DNA from: Staphylococcus borealis
GTDB lineage: Bacteria; Bacillota; Bacilli; Staphylococcales; Staphylococcaceae
Reading direction: 5' to 3'
Length of the DNA: 64,000 nt
Assembly (NCBI RefSeq): GCF_001224225.1
Contig: NZ_CUEE01000006.1
Location: 120,012 to 184,011 of the forward strand
This document shows positions 53,806 to 61,777 of this stretch, one piece after another. The position numbers were made by a program, and so were the translations under genes. Below the pieces are notes generated by a model. It saw only the letters and a list, made by a program, of their open reading frames with translations. It searched no databases and had not been told where the DNA came from. Positions within the stretch are counted from its first letter, which is position 1. Each line of letters begins with the position of its first letter.

Positions 53806-54303
53806 CTATAAAATATATTCAGATTTCAATAGTGACATAAAATAGGCATCTTTATATTTACCTTTAGTGTAGAATTGCTCTTTGAGTAATCCTTCAGTTT
53901 TAAATCCTTGTGATTCGTATATATGCACAGCTTTTTTGTTATCTGTATCAACATATAGATAAATTTTGTGCATATTTAATATATCTAATGCATAATTTAT
54001 CGCTTTTTCGAATGCGAATTTTGCATAACCTTTACCACTGAACTCAGGTTTAATAATTATTTGTATTTCACAATTACGATGGATGTAATTAATTTCTACT
54101 AATTCAACAATTCCTATGACTTGATTTTCATCTTCAACAATAAAACGTCTCTCTGATTCATCTAATAAATGCTTATCAAATAAATATTGAAGTTCCGTTA
54201 AGGATTCATAAGGCTCTTCAAACCAATAAGACATAATAGAATATTCATTATTTAATTCATGAACAAAAAGTAAATCACTATACTCTAATGCTCTTAGTTT
54301 CAT
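53806..54303 (-). CDS. speG: Spermidine N-acetyltransferase SpeG
   Basis: This GNAT enzyme acetylates spermidine and spermine with acetyl-CoA and detoxifies host polyamines. It has 165 residues. Polyamine-site residues appear in MSYWFEEPYESL, ESERRFIVED and VELVEINYIHRN; the acetyl-CoA loop is KPEFSGKGYAKFA. As I recall it, the sequence is nearly the same as SpeG of the ACME element of S. aureus USA300. Here no arc or opp genes are next to it. It is a single gene with TAGGAGTGG before the ATG. Confidence 0.92.
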   Translation of the reverse strand: MKLRALEYSDLLFVHELNNEYSIMSYWFEEPYESLTELQYLFDKHLLDESERRFIVEDENQVIGIVELVEINYIHRNCEIQIIIKPEFSGKGYAKFAFEKAINYALDILNMHKIYLYVDTDNKKAVHIYESQGFKTEGLLKEQFYTKGKYKDAYFMSLLKSEYIL

Positions 54304-54628
54304 AATTCCACTCCTAAAATTTTCCTATATATTTGCATTATAAATATAAATAACGAATAAGTTATCATTCACTGTGAATACTCTATTTTAACAATTCACT
54401 ACATACTAATTCTCATTTTCTTATTATTCTCTAATATCTCTGATTTATTACTCTTACTATGAAACATATAAAACTGTCACATTTGTTTATATTAATAATA
54501 AATACATCAATGATAACAAAAAGAAAATAAAAAAATAAAAATAGAGCATCCCTCACCGTAAAAGTGAAGGATGCTTTATTTTTATTAGAATATAGTTTTC
54601 ATTTTGATAGATAATGGTTAATAATTGT
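54304..54628. other. Intergenic region upstream of speG with a bidirectional terminator
   Basis: The 325-bp gap contains the speG promoter region (a TATAAT-like box near 54336-54341 on the minus strand, with a poor -35). It also holds a strong hairpin with AT-rich flanks at 54533-54587 (GAGCATCC.CTCAC with GTGAAGGATGCT) that ends the SCC gene row coming from the right. No gene is seen. Confidence 0.6.
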
Positions 54629-54820
54629 CTATAAATCATTATTAAGGACCGTTGTAATACAATCGTCATTCATAAAATTTTCATAGATTTTATCCAATAT
54701 TTTTTCATCTTCAATTGCTGTGAAATGATATACTAGCCCTTTTACTATTGATACATAATTATGCTTTGCTAAGAAGTTAGCAACTGTTCGCCAGTCTGAC
54801 TGTGTAGTGTCATGGTTCAT
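54629..54820 (-). CDS. Small SCC-associated protein
   Basis: This 63-residue acidic protein (MNHDTTQSDWRTVANFLAKH at the start) has a GGAGG site upstream. It is a conserved small gene next to DUF1643 in SCC elements; its function is unknown. It is the last gene of the DUF950-DUF960-DUF1643 row and is followed by a terminator. Confidence 0.7.
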   Translation of the reverse strand: MNHDTTQSDWRTVANFLAKHNYVSIVKGLVYHFTAIEDEKILDKIYENFMNDDCITTVLNNDL

Positions 54821-54835
54821 AGATAAATCCTCCTT

Positions 54836-55339
54836 TTATTTCAATGTCCATTTTTGACGTGCCTTAGGGTTAAGTGGATGCATGATTTCATTTGTTACTG
54901 GATTGATGAGTTTCTTTACTTTCTTCTTATGAGGTTTTAGCATTTCCATCACTTGTTCGACACGTTCTACAACAACTGGTCGCTTCGCATAAGCACCATA
55001 AGCTAGAATCACTGTGTCACTTTCGCTAATCGCTTTCATCAAGTGAATATCAGTGTGCTCATCGTATGGATTTTTGATGTGTTTGAGATTTTCTGGACTT
55101 TTAATATTAGAGAATAGATTTACAAGATATACAGCACCGTATCTTTCTGAATTAGCTAATTGGTTGAGGATGAGAACAGTTGTGAGATCGAGTGATAATA
55201 CACCATCTAAATGAGGATACATCGTTATCACTGTACAAACAGGTTTCTTTTCATCCCACGTCTTTTTGAGTAAGTATCGGTGTTTTTCATCGTCGCTAAA
55301 TATCGCTTCTGTGTATATCGTACTTTTGATTGTATTCAT
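54836..55339 (-). CDS. DUF1643 family protein (SCC core gene)
   Basis: This 167-residue protein has the typical start MNTIKSTIYTEAIFSDD and conserved MYPHLDGVLSLDLTT and LAYGAYAKRP segments. DUF1643 proteins are found in nearly every SCC element beside ccr; their function is unproven. The ATG at 55339 gives 8 nt to the GGAG; ATG 55342 and GTG 55348 are closer. It lies 14 nt after DUF960. Confidence 0.85.
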   Translation of the reverse strand: MNTIKSTIYTEAIFSDDEKHRYLLKKTWDEKKPVCTVITMYPHLDGVLSLDLTTVLILNQLANSERYGAVYLVNLFSNIKSPENLKHIKNPYDEHTDIHLMKAISESDTVILAYGAYAKRPVVVERVEQVMEMLKPHKKKVKKLINPVTNEIMHPLNPKARQKWTLK

Positions 55340-55353
55340 CATCTTCACTCCTT

Positions 55354-55665
55354 TTAGTATTCTTCTGGTAAAAGCATCACATAATAAAAAGTGTCTACAT
55401 CATCTTCACGAATGACGTAGACTTTCTTAGGTACTGCATTTTGATTTTTTACATAGTTTGTATAGTGATATTCCAATTTGTATGCGGGCTGTTCTTGTTC
55501 ATGAGTAATAGAGAGTATATTATTATCTTCTTGCAGTTTAAAAATGTGTAGGTAATCTGTATGACCTTGTTGATCTCTTTCTTTTACCATATTCCAAAGT
55601 AAGATTTGAAGGTCTAGAGATAGTTGTTCACTAATGCCTCTTGTGATGTATCGATTGATTTTCAT
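55354..55665 (-). CDS. DUF960 family protein (SCC core gene)
   Basis: This 103-residue protein starts MKINRYITRGISEQLSLDLQ and has a WNMVKERDQQGHTDYLHIF segment, matching DUF960 of SCC elements. The ATG at 55665 is chosen; the in-frame ATG at 55680 lies within the GGAGG ribosome site. It sits between a broken 30-codon frame and DUF1643, in the same direction. The biochemical role is unknown. Confidence 0.83.
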   Translation of the reverse strand: MKINRYITRGISEQLSLDLQILLWNMVKERDQQGHTDYLHIFKLQEDNNILSITHEQEQPAYKLEYHYTNYVKNQNAVPKKVYVIREDDVDTFYYVMLLPEEY

Positions 55666-55666
55666 A

Positions 55667-55759
55667 CTATTTTCCTCCATTTTGCTTTTCTTTCATGATG
55701 TCAATCACTTCGTTAATGACTGTAACAGATATTTATGCCACTTTGATCCAATTATTCAT
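55667..55759 (-). pseudogene. 30-codon SCC peptide gene with premature TAA
   Basis: The frame reads MNNWIKVA, TAA (55735-55733), then ISVTVINEVIDIMKEKQNGG-K and a TAG stop. It overlaps the DUF950 end by 8 nt and ends 1 nt before the DUF960 ATG, as a coupled small gene would. I recall intact versions with Q at the TAA position in other SCC elements (CAA to TAA); this needs checking. It is too short to find by length alone. Confidence 0.55.
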
Positions 55760-56102
55760 GGTTATTCCCTCCTTCTCTTAGTAAATGACGTTCATCGATA
55801 ATCGTATTTTTAGTATCTGTGAGGTATAGAAAGTCCATATCAAAATGATCCAGATAACCAATGCTGATGAGTTGGTTATTGGCGTACATTAGAAATGGAT
55901 AGATACTTAGCTCATGTAGCTCATTATTATAGTAGGTATAAGTTTCAAGTATGAGATGTGCCAGTGGAGAATTATTAATAAAACGTTCCGGTAGAATATT
56001 TTCTGCTGCTTCTTCTAACGCTTCACATTCCCATGTTTCGTTGTTAGATAGTTGGAATAGATGAGTTATATATTGTTTGAGTTCTTGAGTGATTGTTTCC
56101 AT
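55752..56102 (-). CDS. DUF950 family protein (SCC core gene)
   Basis: This 116-residue acidic protein has the phrases WECEALEEAAENILPERFIN, LETYTYYNNELHELSIYPF and IGYLDHFDMDFLYL, typical of DUF950 near ccr genes. GGAGG lies 9 nt before the ATG. It is the first gene of the row and is preceded by the GGGAT-rich region at 56153-56451. In standard SCC elements this row follows ccrB closely; here the pseudouridine operon lies between. Confidence 0.83.
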   Translation of the reverse strand: METITQELKQYITHLFQLSNNETWECEALEEAAENILPERFINNSPLAHLILETYTYYNNELHELSIYPFLMYANNQLISIGYLDHFDMDFLYLTDTKNTIIDERHLLREGGNNHE

Positions 56103-56607
56103 ATCATTGCCTCCTAGATAGTGTGATAGTGATGTAGTTCATATACATCAATGGGATAATATATATTTGATTTGTCATTTATTACGAATCCCGGTAAGAA
56201 TAAGAGAAAATTCCGATCAAAAACCCGTGATAAACGTTGGTGTAACAAGGAAATCCCGGAATCCCACTCATTTTGACGAACAATCAACTCATTATTTATA
56301 AGTATTGATGATAGGGTTGGGTTTCTGCTTCCTTATATATATTATTTATTTATAAAGAATAACGGGATTTTGGGATTGTGCTTGCACAATCCTTCTGCTT
56401 CTTCGAGTAAGCAAATCCCATTCATTTCCCGTTAAAAAATCATCGTGGGATGTTCTTTAGCAATTTCAATATAAGCTTCGTGTAGTAGTAGATAGATAAT
56501 GCAATTTGCTACCATATTAGATAAGTGTTATTGAAATTGATAAAGAGAATTCTTATAAATAGTTATAAAAAGTAATCAGAAGAAGAAAATAAAGAACTTT
56601 CTATAAT
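56103..56607. repeat. GGGAT/ATCCC-rich non-coding region upstream of DUF950
   Basis: GGGAT or its complement occurs eight times in 300 bp: + strand GGGAT at 56153, 56364, 56372 and 56447; ATCCC at 56188, 56253, 56261 and 56415. The sequence also holds a tight hairpin GGATTGTGC-TT-GCACAATCC (56373-56392) and an AT-rich core (56325-56360). No open frame is present. Candidate roles are a promoter/operator for the SCC gene row or an iteron-type replication region of the cassette. Confidence 0.6.
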
Positions 56608-56645
56608 AAAAAGTCTTCACTATTAAATTTTAGTGAAGACTTTTT
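56608..56645. terminator. Terminator of the psu operon
   Basis: AAAAAGTCTTCACTA pairs with TAGTGAAGACTTTTT around an 8-nt loop. It lies 18 nt after the transporter gene on the minus strand. Confidence 0.92.
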
Positions 56646-56662
56646 ACTTAAAATTTTATTAT

Positions 56663-57844
56663 TTATAAAACTAAGCCAATAATACTTGCTGAAATAATTG
56701 ATGCTAATGTTGCACCTAATAATAATCTTAGGGCAAAAGAAGCTACTTTATTTCCCTGTTTACTATCAATACCTTTAATAGCTCCTACCATAATTCCAAC
56801 AGTACCAAAGTTAGCAAAGCTTACAAGATAAACAGATATTATACCTTGAGTCTTTGGAGATAGAGAAGAGGCAATTTTTTGAAAATCTAACATTGCTACG
56901 AACTCATTTGTAATTAACTTTGTTGCCATAATTGATCCAGCACGTATAGCTTCACTCCATGGAATACCCATAATGAAAGCGATAGGAGCAAATATGTAAC
57001 CAATCAATTTTTTAAAATCTAGACCGACTAAATCAAATACAATAGTAATTCCTTTCATTAAAGATATAAAAGCTAACAACATTATTGCTACAGTAATAGC
57101 AATTCTGAAGCCATCAATAGCACTTTCACCAATCATTTGAAAGAAAGTTGTTTTTTTAATATTTTTTTCTGATTCAGCTTCTAATTCTTTATTATCATTT
57201 TTGTAAGGATTAATGACGCTAGCAATTATCAAAGCACTGAAAATATTTAAAACAACTGCAGTAACTACATATTTAGGATCGATCATTTGCATATATGAGC
57301 CTAGCATAGCCATACTGACAGCACTCATACCTGAAGTAGCGATAGTATATAACTTTTCTTTTGACAAGCTTGGAATAATATTTTTAACTGTTAAATAAAC
57401 CTCTGGTTGACCTAACATAGAAGTAGATATTGCGATATAGCTTTCAAGTTGGCCCATATGAGTTATTTTATTAATTATCCAACCTATAATTTTAATTAGA
57501 AAAGGTAAAATTTTAAAATAGTTTAACATACCAATTAAAACTGAAATAAAAACTAAAGGTAGTAATACATTTAGAAAGAAATTATAGCCGTTTTTATTTT
57601 GTAAATCTCCAAAAACGAATTCAATACCTTCTTTACTAATATTCATTAAACCTTCAAAAAATGTACTCATTGCGGTTAATAAATTAAGACCTATTGATGT
57701 ATTCATCATAAATAAAACAAGAACAATTTGTATTACTATCATAATCATTGGTTTTTTTATATCTATAGCTTTTCTATTAAAACTAAAAATATATGCAACT
57801 AATAAAGCAAAAACTATTCCTAAAAATGTGAAGATTATTGACAT
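56663..57844 (-). CDS. psuT: NupC-family nucleoside transporter, likely for pseudouridine
   Basis: This concentrative nucleoside transporter has 393 residues and about ten membrane segments. The CNT gate motifs are visible (GQPEVYLTVKNIIPSLSKEKLYTI, TSGMSAVSMAMLGSYM, ANFGTVGIMVGAIKG). The ATG at 57844 is preferred over the TTG at 57850. It lies 10 nt after psuG as the third gene of the operon, which makes pseudouridine the likely substrate, as for E. coli PsuT. Uptake of other nucleosides cannot be excluded. Confidence 0.85.
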   Translation of the reverse strand: MSIIFTFLGIVFALLVAYIFSFNRKAIDIKKPMIMIVIQIVLVLFMMNTSIGLNLLTAMSTFFEGLMNISKEGIEFVFGDLQNKNGYNFFLNVLLPLVFISVLIGMLNYFKILPFLIKIIGWIINKITHMGQLESYIAISTSMLGQPEVYLTVKNIIPSLSKEKLYTIATSGMSAVSMAMLGSYMQMIDPKYVVTAVVLNIFSALIIASVINPYKNDNKELEAESEKNIKKTTFFQMIGESAIDGFRIAITVAIMLLAFISLMKGITIVFDLVGLDFKKLIGYIFAPIAFIMGIPWSEAIRAGSIMATKLITNEFVAMLDFQKIASSLSPKTQGIISVYLVSFANFGTVGIMVGAIKGIDSKQGNKVASFALRLLLGATLASIISASIIGLVL

Positions 57845-57854
57845 AGTCAAGCAC

Positions 57855-58766
57855 CTACATTTTGCTGAAAGCTACAGCTATTTTAGCTCCTAAAACAGCG
57901 TTATTTTCTACCAACTTAATATTTGTTTCTAAGCTTTTGCCATCTGTTTTTTCAACGATTGTTTTAAGAAGGAAAGGTGTAGAGTCTTTTCCACTAATTC
58001 CATTGGCAATAGAATCTTTAACAGCTTCTTCAATTATAGTGTCAATATAATCTTTAGAAAGTTCATGTTCTTTAGGAACAGGATTTGCAATGACCATTCC
58101 ACCATGTAAATTTAACTCCATTTTGGTCTTGAAAATTTCAGCTATTTCTGTAGGTTCCTCAACTGAACTATTTAGTTTTAAACCGCTTTCTCTAGTGAAA
58201 AAAGCAGGTAGTTCAGTTGTTTGATATCCAATTACCGGAACACCTTTAGTTTCTAAGTATTCAAGCGTTTTAGGCAAATCTAAAATAGATTTTGCTCCTG
58301 CGCATATAACTGTAACATTTGTATGCGCTAGTTCTTCTAAATCTGCTGAAATATCCATACTAGTTTCTACACCCTTATGAACACCACCAATTCCACCAGT
58401 GACAAAAAATGGTATCCCAGCTAATTCTGAACAAATCATAGTAGAAGCAACAGTTGTAGCCCCAATTTTTTTAGTAGCAACTATTTCTGCTAAGTCGCGA
58501 CGAGATACTTTAGCGACATTAGGACTATTTGCTAGAGTCTCCAAGTCATTTTCGTTTAAACCAATTTTTATTTTCCCATCCATTATGGCAATAGTAGCAG
58601 GTGTGGCGCCATTGTCTCGTATTATTTGTTCAACTTTTTTTGCCATTTCAATGTTTTGTGGGTAGGGCATACCATGAGAGATTATTGTAGATTCTAAAGC
58701 TACTATGGGACTATTGTTTTTTTTGGCTTCTTCAACTTCTGTAGAAAATTCAAGAAATTTTTTCAT
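57855..58766 (-). CDS. psuG: Pseudouridine-5'-phosphate glycosidase
   Basis: This enzyme splits pseudouridine 5'-phosphate into uracil and ribose 5-phosphate, breaking a C-C glycosidic bond. It has 303 residues, and the family motifs are [16 protein letters not shown] (about 25-40), [25 protein letters not shown] and [19 protein letters not shown]. The start at 58766 (MKKFLEF) follows GGAGG; the longer frame to 58787 lacks a site. It overlaps psuK by 17 nt. Confidence 0.94.
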   Translation of the reverse strand: MKKFLEFSTEVEEAKKNNSPIVALESTIISHGMPYPQNIEMAKKVEQIIRDNGATPATIAIMDGKIKIGLNENDLETLANSPNVAKVSRRDLAEIVATKKIGATTVASTMICSELAGIPFFVTGGIGGVHKGVETSMDISADLEELAHTNVTVICAGAKSILDLPKTLEYLETKGVPVIGYQTTELPAFFTRESGLKLNSSVEEPTEIAEIFKTKMELNLHGGMVIANPVPKEHELSKDYIDTIIEEAVKDSIANGISGKDSTPFLLKTIVEKTDGKSLETNIKLVENNAVLGAKIAVAFSKM

Positions 58767-59859
58767 TTTTAAATTCCTCCAATTCAATTTCTAATTGTTT
58801 TTGATCTAAATTTTGTCTAACAGTGTAATTAGTTTCAACAGTTTTCTTCGAGTTTAACAAAGCTAAGTTAATAATGTCTTCATTAGTATAATTTTTTAGC
58901 CAACTATATATTACTGCGCTAGTAAATGAATCACCAGCACCAGTTACATCAACTACATTTTTAGATGAAATTACTGAGTGAAATGATTCTGAACTATTAT
59001 CTTTGAAAATGAGTGGTTTTAGTCCATTTGTAATAATGACGTTAGACACACCAAGATTAATTAATTTCTCAGCAGCAATACTCATGTCATCATTACTATC
59101 AATTTTCATTTTTAAAAAAGTTTCAGTTTCATCGCGATTAATAATTAACCAATCAATTGAATGTAGTGAATTAGGCATATGGATCATTTTAGGTGAAGAT
59201 ACTGGTACAATTACTAACTTAATATTGTTTTTTTCTGCGAATGAAGTGAGGTACTCAATAGATTTTTTGGGTAAATTTAAATCTATTACTAAACATTTAG
59301 CTTTTAATAAGATAGATGACTGCTTTGACAGAAATTCAGGTGTAATTTCCTCGTAAATATTCATATCTGCAAAACCATACTGCATATCACCTTTTTTATC
59401 TATAATAGCTGTATATGATCCTGTACTTGCATTTTCTATAGGTTGAATATAATTTGTATTCATAAAAGGCTCAGATAGTTTTTTAATCAAACTCCATTCG
59501 CTATCATTTCCAGCTGCTGTTAAAAATGTAACATTTTCACCAAGTCTCCCTAAGTTTTCAGCAATATTTCTTGCTACACCTCCAATCGATTTTGTTGATT
59601 TTACTGGATTGGAAGTCATAGATTGTAGATCAGTATCACAATAAAACTTTCTATCAACATTAGCAGCTCCAATACAGATTATGGAATCTTCCTCATTAAC
59701 AATGTATGCTTTTCCTAATATATATTTCTTTTTTATTAAACCAGATATTATATTAGCTGTGGCTGGCCTTGATAAACCAATACGTTCTGCTAACTCTTGT
59801 TGAGTAATAAAAGGATTTTTTTTAATTTCGTTTAAAATAAATTGCTCTTTATTTTTCAA
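58750..59859 (-). CDS. psuK: Pseudouridine kinase with N-terminal winged HTH
   Basis: This 369-residue protein has a winged helix at residues 1-55 ([25 protein letters not shown]), followed by a PfkB/ribokinase-type kinase. The kinase has [15 protein letters not shown] (about 90-105) and the C-terminal anion-hole motif [17 protein letters not shown] (about 310). It phosphorylates pseudouridine; the fused DNA-binding domain suggests it also regulates its own operon. The start is TTG at 59859 with AAAGGAGG 7 nt upstream. A 21-bp palindrome and a cre site lie just upstream. Confidence 0.9.
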   Translation of the reverse strand: MKNKEQFILNEIKKNPFITQQELAERIGLSRPATANIISGLIKKKYILGKAYIVNEEDSIICIGAANVDRKFYCDTDLQSMTSNPVKSTKSIGGVARNIAENLGRLGENVTFLTAAGNDSEWSLIKKLSEPFMNTNYIQPIENASTGSYTAIIDKKGDMQYGFADMNIYEEITPEFLSKQSSILLKAKCLVIDLNLPKKSIEYLTSFAEKNNIKLVIVPVSSPKMIHMPNSLHSIDWLIINRDETETFLKMKIDSNDDMSIAAEKLINLGVSNVIITNGLKPLIFKDNSSESFHSVISSKNVVDVTGAGDSFTSAVIYSWLKNYTNEDIINLALLNSKKTVETNYTVRQNLDQKQLEIELEEFKNEKIS

Positions 59860-59891
59860 AATAGCACCTCCTTTTAAAGAAACAATAGTTC

Positions 59892-59912
59892 ACAAACAAA
59901 ACATTTGTTTGT
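59892..59912. promoter_or_regulatory. Palindromic operator upstream of psuK
   Basis: ACAAACAAA-ACA-TTTGTTTGT is a perfect 9-bp inverted repeat between the promoter and the psuK start. It is a good candidate binding site for the PsuK winged-helix domain. Confidence 0.65.
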
Positions 59913-59925
59913 TTCATTCAAAGAG

Positions 59926-59954
59926 ATAATAACATATATACATTTTTGTGTAAA
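59926..59954 (-). promoter_or_regulatory. psu operon promoter
   Basis: On the minus strand TTTACA (59954-59949), a 17-nt spacer and TATTAT (59931-59926) form a good sigma-A promoter directed at psuK. Confidence 0.7.
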
Positions 59955-59962
59955 CGTTTTCT
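59949..59962. promoter_or_regulatory. cre site (CcpA) at the psu promoter
   Basis: TGTAAACGTTTTCT fits the catabolite-response consensus TGNAANCGNWNNCW at all defined positions. It overlaps the -35 box, so CcpA bound there should repress the operon when good sugars are present. Confidence 0.7.
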
Positions 59963-60052
59963 TGAAGGGTTTTATTTTTTATTCTATTAAAAGATAATTA
60001 TACTCACTTTATTTACTAAATAATAAGATACAGTGTTTGGGACAAAAATAAG

Positions 60053-60214
60053 AGGCTGGGACAAAATAAAATGTCTCAGCCTATTTTATCATTTTGTCAG
60101 TAGCTGACTGATTTGAAAATGCGCTTGAATCAAGCTTTTTTCAAACCTAGTCATCTTTGCTGGGGTAGGACAACGAAATAAATTTTGAGAAAATATTATT
60201 TCTGTCCCACTCCC
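60053..60214. repeat. STAR-like repeat copy fused to the ccrB 3' end
   Basis: This is related to the element at 3329-3590: shared GTCAGTAGCTGACTGA, AAAATGCGCTTGAATCAAGC-type core, CTAGTCATC, and the GTCCCACTCCC end (60204-60214). The left end (AGGCTGGGACA/TGTCTCAGCCT) forms a hairpin that also works as a ccrB terminator. The ccrB reading frame runs through this repeat. Confidence 0.8.
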
Positions 60215-61777
60215 AAGTGGATGGTTATTAAATAGTTGTTTGATAATCTCATTATTCAGTTTGAGCGTAACGTAAAATTGCTTCTTATGATGCTCATCTT
60301 TTCTTATGTCAATACGATCGATGATTGTTAGATATAGTGATTTCAACTGAGATTTCTCTAATTTGTCTATATCTTTGAATATTGCTTGTAATACATTAGC
60401 AATCATATCTGCATCATAATGTGGAGATTCCGCTTGTTTATCTTGTTCTAGTTGATGGATTTGATTATTTATTTGATTCAATTCATCTTGGTAGCTAAGT
60501 ATTGTTGGTTTCAATACGCTATCTAAGTCAGGGGAGTCTTCGATAGTTTTCGTTAGTGTATGCATTTTGGCTTTTATTTCTTCACATTGTGACTGTTTAT
60601 AGGCAATATCATGATTCAAAGAAGATACGTCTATTTGACTTCTTTCATTTACCTTTTCAACCAATTGCTTCAATACCTTTTTGCTTTTGATAATTTCCAA
60701 TATCTGATCCATAACATATTTTTCTAGTACATCTGCTCTAACACTATTGGCTGAACAAACTTTTGAACCTTTGTTTCTAAAATTACTACATGAGTAATAT
60801 CTGATTCTTTTCTTAGTGCCATCTTTTAATGTATTGGTCGTATTACTTGCGGCCATTGCTGCACCACATTTCGGACATTTTACAATGCCAGTCAGTAGGT
60901 TAGTCCCTTTACCGTGAACTTGTGGTTTCTTGCGACTCTCTTGGCGTTTAAACTGTACTTTATCCCGTAAAGCTTTATCAATAATAGGCGCATGCTTACC
61001 ATCTGCAATGATTGGTTCTTCATTGAGTCCTTTTCGTTTTTTATCGCTCCAGTGTCTATACTTCGCAAACTGTATCTTTCCAATGTAAAAAGGGTTTGAG
61101 ATGATGTAAGTAATGGACGAAATGCTAAAAGGTTTCGCTTTCTTAGTCACATAACCTTTATGATTCAATGCGTTCGCAATCTTACGATAACCATGACCTT
61201 TAGCGTATGACTCAAAAATATATTTAACAATATTCGCTTCATGTTGATTGATCATGAGCTCTTTTTTACTGTCAGGTACTTTATCATAGCCTAAAGGTAA
61301 ATTACCTTGGTAATAACCTTCAATCGCTCGTTGTCTTTGACCGTTATAAACGTTTTCTATAATCGTATTTCTTTCAAATTCTGCGAAGCTGGCTAAAATT
61401 TGGAGCATCAATTTACCTGTTGAGCTGGCAATTTCTATTTTTTCAGTTAGACTAAAAAATTCGACATTGATTTTATACAATTTTTCCACAATATTTAATA
61501 AGTCTGAGGTATTTCTAGCTAAACGATTGGTTTTGTAGACCATAATACAGTCTAACTTACCGTCATTTGCATCTTTTAACATACGTTGTAATTCTGGACG
61601 TTCCATTGTTTTACCCGATATACCACGATCGGTATATTCATCAACGACCTCATAACCTTGAAATTGACAATACTCTGTAAGTTGGTTTAATTGACCTTGA
61701 ATACTGTAACCATTTTTTTGAGTTTCAGTCGATACACGGGCATATAATCCAATATGTTTCTTTTTAAGTTGTTTCAT
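60089..61777 (-). CDS. ccrB: Cassette chromosome recombinase B (large serine recombinase)
   Basis: CcrB, with CcrA, cuts and joins SCC elements at the rlmH site. This one has 562 residues. The catalytic domain (1-150) has GLYARVSTETQ with the active serine, and VYKTNRLARNTSDLL. The recombinase domain, a zinc ribbon (CPKCGAAMAAS ... YYSCSNFRNKG-KVC, about 305-350) and a coiled coil (about 385-455) follow. Up to about residue 518 (LNNEIIKQLFNN) it is normal; after PL the tail GSGTEIIFSQNLFRC... is encoded by the STAR-like repeat. Typical CcrB has about 542 residues with a different ending. Activity is therefore uncertain. The start overlaps ccrA by 4 nt. Confidence 0.93.
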   Translation of the reverse strand: MKQLKKKHIGLYARVSTETQKNGYSIQGQLNQLTEYCQFQGYEVVDEYTDRGISGKTMERPELQRMLKDANDGKLDCIMVYKTNRLARNTSDLLNIVEKLYKINVEFFSLTEKIEIASSTGKLMLQILASFAEFERNTIIENVYNGQRQRAIEGYYQGNLPLGYDKVPDSKKELMINQHEANIVKYIFESYAKGHGYRKIANALNHKGYVTKKAKPFSISSITYIISNPFYIGKIQFAKYRHWSDKKRKGLNEEPIIADGKHAPIIDKALRDKVQFKRQESRKKPQVHGKGTNLLTGIVKCPKCGAAMAASNTTNTLKDGTKKRIRYYSCSNFRNKGSKVCSANSVRADVLEKYVMDQILEIIKSKKVLKQLVEKVNERSQIDVSSLNHDIAYKQSQCEEIKAKMHTLTKTIEDSPDLDSVLKPTILSYQDELNQINNQIHQLEQDKQAESPHYDADMIANVLQAIFKDIDKLEKSQLKSLYLTIIDRIDIRKDEHHKKQFYVTLKLNNEIIKQLFNNHPLGSGTEIIFSQNLFRCPTPAKMTRFEKSLIQAHFQISQLLTK

